A stretch of DNA of 35,531 bases from DATACN01 sp038215095 (lineage in GTDB: Bacteria > Actinomycetota > Thermoleophilia > Solirubrobacterales > Thermoleophilaceae): NCBI GenBank assembly GCA_038215095.1, contig JBBQRG010000027.1, positions 1 to 35,531 of the forward strand. The letters run 5' to 3'. The notes beneath the pieces are model-generated. The model searched no databases. It saw only the letters and a list, made by a program, of their open reading frames with translations, and was not told where the DNA came from. Shown in pieces: positions 8,093 through 17,858 of this stretch (position 1 is its first letter; the number at the start of each line of letters is the position of its first letter). Both the position numbers and the translations under genes were made by a program.

Positions 8093-9376
8093 TCAGACGG
8101 CCGCGGCGGCCAGCTGGGGATAGAGCGGGTAGCGCTCCGCCAGCGCGCGGGCGCGGTCGCTGAGGTCGGGCTTCACGCTGTCGAACGAGTCGCTGGTGAG
8201 CGCCTCGCCGATCACGCGGCCGACCTCGCGGAAGTCGTCGAGCTGGAAGCCGCGCGTTGCGAGTGCCGGCGTGCCGATGCGCAGCCCGGACGACACGGCC
8301 GGCGGCCGCGGGTCGAACGGCACCGCGTTGCGGTTCACCGTGATGCCCACCGCGGCAAGGCGGTCCTCCGCCTGCTGGCCGTCCAGCTCGGACTCGCGCA
8401 GGTCGGCCAGCACGAGGTGCACGTCGGTGCCCTCCGTGAGCACGTTGACCCCGGCCGACAGCATCTCCTCGGCCAGCACGGCCGCGCCCGCGCGGGTGCG
8501 CCGCTGGCGCTCTCTGAACAGCTCCGACTGGGCGATCTTCAGCGCCACCGCCTTGCCCGCGATCACGTGCATCAGTGGGCCTCCCTGGAGGCCGGGGAAC
8601 ACGCGCGAGTTGATCTTCTTCGCGTACTCCTCCTTGCAGAGGATCATGCCGCCGCGCGCACCGCCGAGCGTCTTGTGCGTGGTGGTGGTGACCACGTCGG
8701 CGTAGGGCACGGGACTGGGGTGCTCCTCCGCCGCCACGAGGCCGGCGAAGTGAGCCATGTCGACCACCAGCAGCGCGCCCACCGAGTCGGCGATCTCGCG
8801 GAAGCGCTGGAAGTCGAGCTGGCGCGGGTAGGCCGACCAGCCGGCCAGGATCAGCTTCGGCTTGGAGTCCTCGGCGATCTCGGCCAGCTCGTCCATGTCC
8901 ACGCGCGAGTCCTCCTCGCGGACGCCGTAGCCGACGATGTCGAAGTAGAGCCCGGAGAAGTTGATCTTCATGCCGTGCGTGAGGTGGCCGCCGTGGTCGA
9001 GCTTCATGCCGAGGATGCGGTCGCCGGGCTCGAGCAGCGCCATGTACACGGCCTCGTTCGCCTGCGCGCCCGCGTGCGGCTGCACGTTCACGTGCTCTGC
9101 CCCGAACAGCTCCTTGGCGCGGTCGATCGCGAGCTGCTCGGCCACGTCCACGTACTCGCAGCCGCCGTAGTAGCGGCGGCCCGGATAGCCCTCGGCGTAC
9201 TTGTTGGTGAGCACCGACCCCTGGCAGTCGAGGATCGCCTGAGGCACGAAGTTCTCGGAGGCGATCATCTCGAGCGTGGACTCCTGGCGCGCGGTCTCGT
9301 CCTCGAGCACCTGCGCGATCTCGGGATCGACGTCGGCTACGTGCTTGGCGAAGTAATCGGGGCTCAGATCACTCAT
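8093..9376 (-). CDS. glyA: Serine hydroxymethyltransferase
   Basis: Encodes 427 aa, the usual length. This PLP enzyme interconverts serine plus tetrahydrofolate with glycine plus 5,10-methylene-tetrahydrofolate. Family motifs are clear: EMIASENFVP near the N-terminus, NKYAEGYPGRRYYGG, the PLP-lysine region TTTTHKTLGGARGG, and GLRIGTPALATRGF near the C-terminus. The lysine-region sequence GGARGG differs slightly from the common RGPRGG. The ATG at 9376 overlaps the upstream methyltransferase stop (ATGA), indicating translational coupling. A hairpin follows the gene. Confidence 0.97.
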   Translation of the reverse strand: MSDLSPDYFAKHVADVDPEIAQVLEDETARQESTLEMIASENFVPQAILDCQGSVLTNKYAEGYPGRRYYGGCEYVDVAEQLAIDRAKELFGAEHVNVQPHAGAQANEAVYMALLEPGDRILGMKLDHGGHLTHGMKINFSGLYFDIVGYGVREEDSRVDMDELAEIAEDSKPKLILAGWSAYPRQLDFQRFREIADSVGALLVVDMAHFAGLVAAEEHPSPVPYADVVTTTTHKTLGGARGGMILCKEEYAKKINSRVFPGLQGGPLMHVIAGKAVALKIAQSELFRERQRRTRAGAAVLAEEMLSAGVNVLTEGTDVHLVLADLRESELDGQQAEDRLAAVGITVNRNAVPFDPRPPAVSSGLRIGTPALATRGFQLDDFREVGRVIGEALTSDSFDSVKPDLSDRARALAERYPLYPQLAAAAV

Positions 9377-10032
9377 GCGCTGGACCGTACCACCGCCACC
9401 AGCGTGTCCCGCTCGGCCGCGATCTCCCAGCCCGGGACCCCCTCCTCGCGAAAGAGCCGGTCCACGACGGCGGTCGGCCCGTCGTCGCCCCAGCCGCCGG
9501 GCCGGCCCACGCGCGCGTCGTGAAAGGCGACCACTCCGCCGGGCTCGACGTGCCCGTTCCAGAGCTCCCAGTCGAGGCGGCAGGCCGCTTCGCTGTGGTC
9601 TCCGTCGACGAACACGAAGCCGAGCGGCTCGGACCAGCCTTCGGCCGCCTCCTCGCTGAGGGCGACGTGCCAGCGCAGGCGCGGGCCCCCTCGCCGGCGC
9701 GCCGCGCGCTCGACGACCGATCGGGTGGCGCCCTCGTCCGCCGGGTTCATCACGCCGGGCCAGGGCCCGCCGCCCGCGAAGGGGTCGATCATGTGCAGCT
9801 CGGCCTCCGGCGGCAGCGACTCCACCAGGACGAGCGCCGAGGAGCCCTCGTAGACACCGATTTCGACCACTCGCCGGCGGTCGCGCGCGAGCTGGGCGAG
9901 CAGGGCCGACTCGCCTTCGGTGTGCATCGTGCGCGGCGGGATCACGCCGGAGCGCAGCGCCAGCGCGCGCAGCCGGCCGTTGTTTCGCAAGCTGTCGGGG
10001 GCCAGCCGCCGCAGTCCCTTCGGCAGCGCCAT
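9373..10032 (-). CDS. Class I SAM-dependent methyltransferase (Methyltransf_24-like)
   Basis: Encodes 219 aa. The SAM-binding loop is VVEIGVYEGSS, followed by the acidic motif MIDPFAG and FVFVDGDHSEAA, typical of the Methyltransf_24 / cephalosporin-hydroxylase-like group. These act on small molecules or sugars; the substrate is unknown. The start overlaps the tsaC stop by one base and the stop overlaps glyA (ATGA), so it sits inside the prfA-glyA translational chain. Confidence 0.8.
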   Translation of the reverse strand: MALPKGLRRLAPDSLRNNGRLRALALRSGVIPPRTMHTEGESALLAQLARDRRRVVEIGVYEGSSALVLVESLPPEAELHMIDPFAGGGPWPGVMNPADEGATRSVVERAARRRGGPRLRWHVALSEEAAEGWSEPLGFVFVDGDHSEAACRLDWELWNGHVEPGGVVAFHDARVGRPGGWGDDGPTAVVDRLFREEGVPGWEIAAERDTLVAVVRSSA

Positions 10033-10643
10033 CAGGCCAGGGCTTCCTCGACCTCGGCGGTGGGAACGGCGCCCTCGCGCGCGACACTCCAGGAGCCCCC
10101 CTCCTCGTAGGCGCTCAGGTCCACGACCGTCGAGGGCGTGCCAGGCAGCTCGCCGCCGTCGAGCACCAGGTCCACGCCCGCGCGGATGTCGTCTTCCACA
10201 TCCTCGAGCCGGCGCGCGTCGGCCCCGCCCGAGGGGTTCGCGCTCGACTGCAGCACCGGGCGAGCCATAGCGGCCAGCGGCTCGAGCGGACCGCTCAGGG
10301 CGGGCACTCGCAGGCCGAGCCGCTCGGGGACGGGGCCGCAGGCCAGCGGGTAGCGGCGGGCGGGGTTCGCCACGATCAGCGTGAGCGGCCCGGGCAGCAG
10401 CCGCTCGGCGGCGGCACGCGTGCGCTTGCCCAGCTCGGGCAGCGCGTCGAGGGCACGCCCGAGGTCGAAGAACATCACCGCGGCGGGGGCATCGGGACGT
10501 CTCCCCTTGAGCTGGTAGAGCCGCTCGACGCCGGCCCGCGCGTCGGGATCGGTGGCCAGCCCGTAGACGGTGTCGGCGGGGAACAGCGCGACGCCGCGGC
10601 CGGCGATGCAGCGCTCGAAGCCGGCCACGTCGTCGGCAGTCAC
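10032..10643 (-). CDS. tsaC: L-threonylcarbamoyladenylate synthase (Sua5/YrdC/YwlC)
   Basis: Encodes 203 aa of the YrdC fold. It makes threonylcarbamoyl-AMP from threonine, bicarbonate and ATP for the t6A modification at tRNA position 37. Evidence includes ALFPADTVYGLATDPDA, the LYQLKGRRPDAP lysine-arginine motif, LLPGPLTLIV, GLRVPA and QSSANPSGG. It is the short TsaC type without the Sua5 C-terminal domain. The GTG start at 10643 overlaps the prmC stop. The order prfA-prmC-tsaC-glyA is a well-known conserved neighbourhood. Confidence 0.93.
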   Translation of the reverse strand: MTADDVAGFERCIAGRGVALFPADTVYGLATDPDARAGVERLYQLKGRRPDAPAAVMFFDLGRALDALPELGKRTRAAAERLLPGPLTLIVANPARRYPLACGPVPERLGLRVPALSGPLEPLAAMARPVLQSSANPSGGADARRLEDVEDDIRAGVDLVLDGGELPGTPSTVVDLSAYEEGGSWSVAREGAVPTAEVEEALA

Positions 10644-11445
10644 GGCGCGGTCCCGATCGTCACACGCTCGAGGCCTGCCAGGTCGCGGCGGGTCTCCGGC
10701 TCCGCGAGCAGGGCGCGCACGGCCTCGGCCTGGTGCGGCGCGTGCTCGAGCGCCAGGCGCGTGCCGGCCGGCGCCTGCGACACCAGCGCGCGGATGGCGT
10801 CGAGCCCGTCGGGCCCCGCCAGCAGCGCCAGCCGCGGCTCGTAGCGGGTGATCTCGGGCTTAAGCTCCGCCAGCTCGGAGTCGGCGATGTACGGCAGGTT
10901 GGCGACCACGAGGTCCGCCTCGATCCGCTCCGGCAGGCCGTCGGCCTGGCTCGGCTCCAGCGCCAGTCCGAGCCGCTCGGCGTTGGCTCGCGCCACCTCG
11001 AGCGCCGCGCTCGACACGTCCGAGGCGCTCACGCGGAGGTCGGGACGCTCGTCGAGCAGGGCCAGCGCCACCGCGCCCGACCCGGTGCCCACCTCGTGCA
11101 CGCGCGCGCCTTCCGGCAGCTCCAGCGCCACCTCCACCAGCAGCTCGCTCTCAGGCCGTGGGATCAGCGCGCGGGGGTCCACCATCAGCTCGATCCGCCG
11201 AAAGCCCTTGCGGCCGAGGATGTAGGCCACGGGCTCCCGCGCGGTCCGGGCGCGGACCCGCTCGCCGATCAGGCGCGCCGCAGAGGCGGGCACCGGCATC
11301 GCTGGGTCCGACACGAGCGCCGCCCGCCCGACCCCGAGCGCGTCGGCGATCAGCAGCTCGGCGTCCAGCCTCGGCGTGTCGCAGCCCGCCGCACCCAAAG
11401 CGGTCACTGCCGCGTCGAGCGCGTCCCTGGCCGAGGCGGCGGCGA

Positions 11446-11449
<4 letters not shown>
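10640..11449 (-). CDS. prmC: Peptide chain release factor N5-glutamine methyltransferase
   Basis: Encodes 269 aa, usual for PrmC/HemK, which methylates the glutamine of the GGQ motif in release factors. It has an N-terminal helical domain (to about residue 80), then a Rossmann methyltransferase with EVGTGSGAVALAL as the SAM loop. The glutamine-binding motif, usually NPPY, is NLPY here (VVANLPYIAD). PRALIPRPESE precedes the SAM loop as expected. Translation likely starts at TTG 11449, overlapping the prfA stop (TTGA), so enzyme and substrate are translationally coupled. Confidence 0.93.
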
Positions 11450-12494
<1,045 letters not shown>

Positions 12495-12498
<4 letters not shown>

Positions 12499-13622
12499 CG
12501 GGACGAGGGTAGTCCCCTGGCCTCGGCGCGCCCACGGGGCTTCTTGCCCCAGTGCGACTCCTGCGCGTAGTCGAGCAGGCGGTGGAAGTAGCCGTCCACG
12601 GGCGTCACGCGGATGCCGGCGGGCTCGAGCTGCTCGCGCGCGCGGCGGTCGTCGTAGCGCACCTTCATGGAGAAGTAGGGGAAGAACACGGCGAGCTTCT
12701 CGAGGCCCTTGCGGGTGCGCTCCCCGGCGCCGCGCAGCACGAGCGGGTAGACCACGCGCTTGTAGACCTGCGGCGGGAAGGTGGGCGGCGGCTCCTTCTG
12801 GAAGTGCTTCGACGCGAGCTCGATCAGCTTGCCGACGGTGGTGGCGTGGCGGCCGGCGACCAGGTGGTACGTGCCCGTCGGCCCACGGCTCGACAGCTCG
12901 TAGGTCGCGTCGGCCACGTAGTCCACCGGCACCACGTCGACGGGCGAGTCCGCCTTGGCGGGAACCGCCGGGACCGCGCCGCGCGCGAAGGCCTTGAGCG
13001 GCCCGTAGAGCACGTTGAACGAGGAGGTCCAGCCGCTGCCGCGCTCTCCCACCACGATGCTCGGCCGCAGCACCTGCACCGGCAGCCGGCGCCGATGCGA
13101 GCGCACCAGCTGCTCCGCCTCGAACTTCGACTGCTCGTACGCGTTGCGGAACTCCTGGCCCTCCGCCAGCTGGTACTCGTGAAAGGTGCCGGAATGCGTG
13201 CCCGCCACGTAGGCGGTGGAGACGTAGGTGAAGCGCTCGATGTGGTCGCAGCGCAGGGCGAAGTCCAGGACGTTGCGGGTGCCCTCCACGTTGATCGCGC
13301 GGGACTCGTCGAGCCCGAGCGTGAAGGAGACCGATGCCGCCGAGTGCACCACCACGTCCACCTCGCGGCATACGCGCTCGAGCGTGTCGGGGCTGAGGCC
13401 GAGGTCGGGCTTCTGCACGTCGCCGGCGATGGCGGTCAGCCGCTCCGGATCCCCGCCCTCGTCGCCGAAGGCGGATTCCAGCCCGGGCCGCAGCCGCTCC
13501 GCGGCGGCCTCGTCGTCGTCGGCGCGCACGAGCGCATACACGCGGCTGTCGCCGCGCTCGAGCCAGCGGGTGAGTACTTCCATGCCTACGAAGCCGGTGG
13601 CTCCGGTAAGCAGTACGGCCAT
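12495..13622 (-). CDS. SDR-family reductase, thioester-reductase-like
   Basis: Encodes 375 aa. The nucleotide-binding motif TGATGFVG begins at residue 6, and the active-site pattern YVSTAYVAGT with NAYEQSKFEAE (YxxxK) belongs to extended SDRs of the NAD_binding_4 (fatty acyl-CoA/thioester reductase) type. Substrates of this clade are acyl-CoA or carrier-bound acyl groups, or nucleotide sugars in relatives; none can be fixed here. A GGGAGG ribosome-binding site is six bases before the ATG at 13622. It is the first gene of the prfA chain and is divergent from the His-rich gene at 13706. Confidence 0.82.
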
Positions 13623-13692
13623 TGGGTTCCTCCCAAACGAGCGGGTACTGAAGGGCTCTCCGCACGATCGCGTTCTCAAACGTTCGCCTCGT

Positions 13693-13698
13693 TACGAT
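13693..13698 (+). promoter_or_regulatory. Candidate -10 box, leaderless His-rich gene
   Basis: TACGAT (TANNNT) ends seven bases before the ATG at 13706, which would put the transcript start at or just before the start codon. There is no Shine-Dalgarno sequence, consistent with a leaderless mRNA. No strong -35 element was found. Confidence 0.35.
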
Positions 13699-13705
13699 TT
13701 CGCGC

Positions 13706-13900
13706 ATGAGCGAGCACGACCATCCAGAGCCTCACGTCCACGAGCACGAGCACGACGGCGAGACCCACTCACACCCCCACACGAGCCACGACCACGCCCA
13801 CGTCGAGCACGAGCATGAGCACGAGCACGACGGCGAGAAGCACTCGCACCCGCACGTGCACGAGGACGGGCTCGAGCACGACCACACGCACGAGCACTAG
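13706..13900 (+). CDS. Histidine-rich small protein, possible nickel-binding
   Basis: Encodes 64 aa, of which 24 are histidines by direct count, with many Glu and Asp residues and no cysteine. Histidines alternate with acidic residues in HEHEHDGETHSHPH, and this unit recurs about 25 residues later as HEHEHDGEKHSHPH; the DNA is repeated as well (about 13741-13780 and 13821-13855). Such composition is seen in Hpn-like nickel-storage proteins and in His-rich N-termini of some HypB proteins. The HypB in this window has no His-rich region, so a separate nickel buffer is attractive. That role is inferred from composition and position, convergent with hypF with 18 bases between. Zinc or cobalt binding is equally possible. 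Confidence 0.65.
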   Translation: MSEHDHPEPHVHEHEHDGETHSHPHTSHDHAHVEHEHEHEHDGEKHSHPHVHEDGLEHDHTHEH

Positions 13901-13918
13901 CGCCCCACCCCGCCGCCG

Positions 13919-16192
13919 TTAAGCGCCCAGCGCCGCGGCCACCGCCGCCTGCCCATAGGCAATGCCGCCGTCATTGGGCGGCAGCAGCCGCGGCAACAGG
14001 ACCCTGAGCCCGGCGGCCTCGAGCGCGCCCGCCGTCCGCTCCAGCAGCAGCCGGTTCTGGAACACGCCCCCTGACAGCACGACCGCGCCGAGCCCGCGGC
14101 TTTCCGCGAGCTCGGCGCACGCGGCCGCCGTGCCGGCGGCCAGCGCGTTGTGGAATCGCGCCGCCACCACCCCCACGTCCGCACCGCCCTCGAGGTCCGC
14201 CATCAGCGCCCGCACCGTCTCGCGCGCGTCCAGGCGCTCGCCACTCATCGGCAGCGGGTAGGCGCCGCGCTCGTCGAGCCGCGCCGCGGCCTCGAGCTCC
14301 ATGGCCGCCTGCCCTTCGTGGCTGACCTCCCCACGCAGGCCGCAGAGCGCCGCCACCCCGTCGAACAGCCGCCCGGCGCTGGTGGTCAGCGGAGCCGCCA
14401 CCCCGCTGCGGCACAGCGCGGCAACCGCCTGCCAGCGCTCCGGGTCCACCAGCCCCGCCAGCCGCTCGGGTGGCGCGTGCGCCCCCTCGAACGACTCGGA
14501 CAGCCACGAGCACGCCATCCGCCACGGCTCGCGGGCCGCGGCGTCGCCGCCCGGCAGGCGCACCTGCCACAGCGAGCCGGCGCGCTCGAAGCCGCGCAGG
14601 TCGCCGACCAGCAGCTCCCCTCCCCAGACGGTCCCGTCGCTGCCGTAGCCCGCGCCGTCGAAGATCGCGCCCACGGCCGGGCCCTCCTCCCCGTGCTCGG
14701 CGAGGCACGCGGCGAGATGGCCGTGGTGGTGCTGGACGGCCAGGTGCTCCACTCCCTCGCGCTCGAGCGCGTAGCCCGTGGAGAGGTAGTCGGGGTGCTG
14801 GTCGTGCGCGACCAGCTCGGGCTCGACCGCGAACACCCGCTCGAAGTGCTCGATCCCCTCGCGGAAGGAGCGCAGCGTCTCCCAGTTCTTCAGGTCGCCG
14901 ATGTGGTGGCCCACCCAGGCCCGCTCGGCCTTGGCCACGCAGAAGGTGCTCTTCAGCTCGGCCCCGCAGGCCACGAGCGGGCGGGAGGCCGGCACGGGCA
15001 ACCCGATGCTCGCCGGGACGTAGCCGCGCGAGCGCCGCATCAGCAGCGGCCCGCGCCGGGTCTGGCGCACGACCGAGTCGTCGGTGCGCATGTGGATCGG
15101 CCGGTCGTGGCTCAGGTAGAGGTCGGCGATCCCCGCGAGCCGCTCGCGCGCCTCGCCGTCCTCGTAGGCGATCGGCTCGTCCGACACGTTCCCGCTCGTC
15201 ATCACGAGCGGCGCGCCGCAGTCGTGCAGCAGCAGGTGGTGCAGCGGGGTGTAGGGAAGCATCACGCCGAGGTCAGGCGAGCCCGGGGCCACCGCGTTCG
15301 CGACCGCGGCGCCCGCCCGCCGCCGGGCGATCACGATCGGCCGCTCCCGGCCGGTGAGCAGCCGCTCCTCCTCGTCGCCGAGCTGCACCAGGGCGCGCGC
15401 CGCATCCAGGTTTGCGGCCATCAGCGCGAAGGGCTTGTCCTCGCGCCGCTTTCGCCCGCGCAGCGAAGCGACCGCCTCCTCGTCCGAGGCCATGCACGCA
15501 AGGTGGTAGCCACCCAGCCCCTTCACCGCCACCACCGCGCCACCCGCGATCGCGCTGGCCGCCGCCCGCAGGGCCGCGTCGCCCCCCTCGCGCCGGCCTC
15601 CGCCGCGGTCGAGCAGGGCCAGGGCCGGCCCGCAATCGGGGCAGGCGTTCGGCTGCGCGTGGAAGCGGCGGTCGCGCGGGTCCTCGTACTCGCCCTGGCA
15701 GCTCGCGCACATCTGGAAGCCGGACATCGTGGTGAGCGGCCGGTCGTAGGGCACCCCGCGCACGATCGTGAAGCGCGGGCCGCAGTTGGTGCAGTTCACG
15801 AACGGGTAGCGGTGGCGCCTGTCCGAGTGGTCGAATAGCTCCGCCAGGCAGTCGTCGCAGGTCGCGCCGTCCGGGGCCACGGGCGCGGCGGCCTCGCCCG
15901 CGCTGCGGCTGTCGCGGATCGCGAAGCCCTCCTCCCCCTGAGGCGTGAGCTGCTCGGAGAGAACCCGCTCGACGGTCGCGAGCGGCGGCGCCTCCGTGCG
16001 CAGGCGCTCGAGGAATGACTCCACCGCCGCCGCCTCGCCCTCGGCCTCGAGCAGCACGCCGCGTTCGTCGTTCAGCACCCAGCCGGCCAGGCCGAGCTCC
16101 CCGGCCAGGCGATAGACGAAGGGGCGAAAGCCCACTCCTTGGACGGTCCCGTCCACGCGCGCACGCACGCGCAGCGAAGCCGAGCTCACCAT
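13919..16192 (-). CDS. hypF: Carbamoyltransferase HypF, [NiFe] hydrogenase maturation
   Basis: Encodes 757 aa, full length. HypF carbamoylates the C-terminal cysteine of HypE using carbamoyl phosphate, starting synthesis of the active-site cyanide ligands. The domain order is acylphosphatase (about 7-95, GTVQGVGFRPFVYRLA), a zinc-finger pair (CDDC, CTNC, CASC, CPDC), a YrdC-like domain and a Kae1-like carbamoyltransferase domain (VQHHHGHLAAC, DGAGYGSDGTVWGGE). All key motifs look intact. It is the last gene of the hydrogenase operon, 11 bases after the membrane-protein gene; an AGGAG overlaps that gene's stop. The ATG at 16192 is followed directly by a GTG that could also serve. Confidence 0.95.
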   Translation of the reverse strand: MVSSASLRVRARVDGTVQGVGFRPFVYRLAGELGLAGWVLNDERGVLLEAEGEAAAVESFLERLRTEAPPLATVERVLSEQLTPQGEEGFAIRDSRSAGEAAAPVAPDGATCDDCLAELFDHSDRRHRYPFVNCTNCGPRFTIVRGVPYDRPLTTMSGFQMCASCQGEYEDPRDRRFHAQPNACPDCGPALALLDRGGGRREGGDAALRAAASAIAGGAVVAVKGLGGYHLACMASDEEAVASLRGRKRREDKPFALMAANLDAARALVQLGDEEERLLTGRERPIVIARRRAGAAVANAVAPGSPDLGVMLPYTPLHHLLLHDCGAPLVMTSGNVSDEPIAYEDGEARERLAGIADLYLSHDRPIHMRTDDSVVRQTRRGPLLMRRSRGYVPASIGLPVPASRPLVACGAELKSTFCVAKAERAWVGHHIGDLKNWETLRSFREGIEHFERVFAVEPELVAHDQHPDYLSTGYALEREGVEHLAVQHHHGHLAACLAEHGEEGPAVGAIFDGAGYGSDGTVWGGELLVGDLRGFERAGSLWQVRLPGGDAAAREPWRMACSWLSESFEGAHAPPERLAGLVDPERWQAVAALCRSGVAAPLTTSAGRLFDGVAALCGLRGEVSHEGQAAMELEAAARLDERGAYPLPMSGERLDARETVRALMADLEGGADVGVVAARFHNALAAGTAAACAELAESRGLGAVVLSGGVFQNRLLLERTAGALEAAGLRVLLPRLLPPNDGGIAYGQAAVAAALGA

Positions 16193-16203
16193 GCCCGTCG
16201 CGG

Positions 16204-16662
16204 CTACTCCTGTGGGCGCATGCGGGTCTCGGACAGGACCAGCCCGTAGAGGAGGTGATCGACCGCGAGGGCAGTCCGCTGCACGGCGTCGGGCCGCTTC
16301 GATTGGGACAGCCCCAACACCGGGGCGATGCCGAACTCGAAGCCGAGCCAGACCGCCAATCCATACGCGGGGCCGGCCCAGGCCTTACGGCGTATGAAGT
16401 CGGGCAGCAGCGCGAAGGCCGCTCCTCCCACCGCGCCGTAGCCCCAGTGAGCGACCTCGATCGCGGCCCGGCGTCGCTTGCGGGGCACCTTGCGCAAGAG
16501 CCCGGCAGCCCGCTGCTTCGCCATCGCCTCCGGCGGAGTCTGCTTGACGATGCCCAGCTCCACGGTCAGCACCCGCATCCCGGTCATGGCCATCGCCGCG
16601 ATCACACCCCGCATGCCGGCCTGGGCGACCTCCGCCGGATCCCGCTGAGCCAGCTCGCTCAT
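16204..16662 (-). CDS. Small membrane protein in hydrogenase operon (DUF1440/DUF6789-like)
   Basis: Encodes 152 aa with about four hydrophobic stretches (around GVIAAMAMTGMRVLTVELG, YGAVGGAAFALLP, AGPAYGLAVWLGFEFGIAPV and LAVDHLLYGLVL). The pattern recalls YagU/DUF1440- and DUF6789-like proteins, though the assignment is from memory. Its ATG overlaps the SIS gene stop (ATGA), and hypF follows 11 bases later, so it belongs to the operon. A hydrogenase role is not established; anchoring the enzyme or a metal-related function are possibilities only. Confidence 0.7.
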   Translation of the reverse strand: MSELAQRDPAEVAQAGMRGVIAAMAMTGMRVLTVELGIVKQTPPEAMAKQRAAGLLRKVPRKRRRAAIEVAHWGYGAVGGAAFALLPDFIRRKAWAGPAYGLAVWLGFEFGIAPVLGLSQSKRPDAVQRTALAVDHLLYGLVLSETRMRPQE

Positions 16663-17858
16663 GCCAGCTCCACCAGCTCGCGCATCGCGTGGTACGCGCT
16701 TGCCTGCGCCTCCTGGATCCGCGGGATGTGCTCGGAGCGCGTGACGATCACGTGGTCGGCCAGGCCCTCGGCGGCCACGCGGCCGCCGTCGTAGCCCACC
16801 ATCGCCACGGTCAGGACGCCGCGACGGCGGGCCTCGGCCAGCGCGTCGATCACGTTCCTCGAGCTGCCGCTCGTGGAGAGCGCCAGCAGCATGTCGCCCT
16901 CGCGCGCGTAGGCGATCACCTGGCGCTGGAAGATCGCGTCGACGCCGATGTCGTTGGCGATCGCGGTGAGGATTGACGCGTCCTCTGTCAGATCCATCGC
17001 CGCGCGGGGCGGCCAGCCGTGCGGCGGCTCGCGGAAGTCCGCCACCGCATCCATCGCGTCCGTGGCCGAGCCGCCGTTGCCGAGCGCCATCAGGGTGCCG
17101 CCCGCGTCGAGCCGCCCGCGCACGGCCGCCGCCGCGGCCAGCAGCCCCTCGCGTCCCTCCCCGAGCGTCTGCTTGCGCAACGTCCAGACCTCCTCGGCCT
17201 TCATCAGCACCGAGCTGCGCACGTCCTCGACCACGCCGTCGAGGTCGGTCTGGCTCTCCCCGAGGAACGGGTAGAGGAAGCTCGAGGCGCCGGTGTCGTG
17301 CACCGCGCGGGCCTCGCGCCCCTCGAGCAGGCCGCGGTGGTCGAAGAACACGTGGCAGAGCTCCCAGAGCACGTGGTAGAGCGTCTCGACCAGCTCCTGG
17401 GCCACGAACGGGTCGGCCGCCGGCGGCAGGAACTCCCACTCCGCGCCCGCGGGCTCGAACGCGACGGTCAGGCAGCCGCGCCCGGCGGCGATGGCGAGCG
17501 CGGACGCCGTGCCGGGACCGAAGGCGATGGCGATGTCATCGGGCCGCGCGAGCAGCGCCACCTGCTCCTCGAGCGGGCCGCCCTCGCGCGACAGGCCCAG
17601 CGCTGGCAGCGCCCGCTTGCCCACGATCACCGGGTGGACGAACTCGACCGCCACGTGGCGCACGTCGGACCGCGCCTGCGGCGACTGCCCGAGCGCCACC
17701 AGGCGCCCGCCGCGCGCGAAGCGCTCGGCCATCCGGTGGCAGAGCCGGGCGATCCGCTCCGCCTCGTCGGCGAAGAAGCGCTCGCCGGCCTCCCCCCGCC
17801 GCTCCAGCAGCTCGTCCACCCGAGCCGCGAGAGCCTCGGGCGCGAGCGCCTCGCTCAT
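16659..17858 (-). CDS. Tandem SIS-domain protein, phosphoheptose-isomerase-like
   Basis: Encodes 399 aa, about twice a GmhA-type isomerase. The C-terminal half (about 220-399) is a standard SIS domain with GNGGSATDA at 260-268 and STSGSSRN at 328-335, the sugar-phosphate-binding loops of sedoheptulose-7-phosphate isomerases. The N-terminal half (about 45-180) has the same layout, but the loops are replaced: LVALGQSPQARSDVRHVAVE stands where a GNGGSAADA motif would be, and AFGPGTAS replaces TSGxS. It appears to be a duplicated, degenerate SIS domain. SIS proteins recur beside hypB in actinobacterial uptake-hydrogenase loci, but their role is unknown. ATGA overlaps join it to hypB and to the membrane-protein gene. 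Confidence 0.82.
   Translation of the reverse strand: MSEALAPEALAARVDELLERRGEAGERFFADEAERIARLCHRMAERFARGGRLVALGQSPQARSDVRHVAVEFVHPVIVGKRALPALGLSREGGPLEEQVALLARPDDIAIAFGPGTASALAIAAGRGCLTVAFEPAGAEWEFLPPAADPFVAQELVETLYHVLWELCHVFFDHRGLLEGREARAVHDTGASSFLYPFLGESQTDLDGVVEDVRSSVLMKAEEVWTLRKQTLGEGREGLLAAAAAVRGRLDAGGTLMALGNGGSATDAMDAVADFREPPHGWPPRAAMDLTEDASILTAIANDIGVDAIFQRQVIAYAREGDMLLALSTSGSSRNVIDALAEARRRGVLTVAMVGYDGGRVAAEGLADHVIVTRSEHIPRIQEAQASAYHAMRELVELA

Noticed and set aside
13741..13855. Repeated DNA that could look like a short tandem or CRISPR-like repeat
   Set aside because: There are only two copies, in frame within the His-rich gene, and they encode the duplicated His motif.
14150..15838. 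Long plus-strand frame opposite hypF
   Set aside because: Same GC-driven antisense artefact; hypF on the minus strand has full domain structure.
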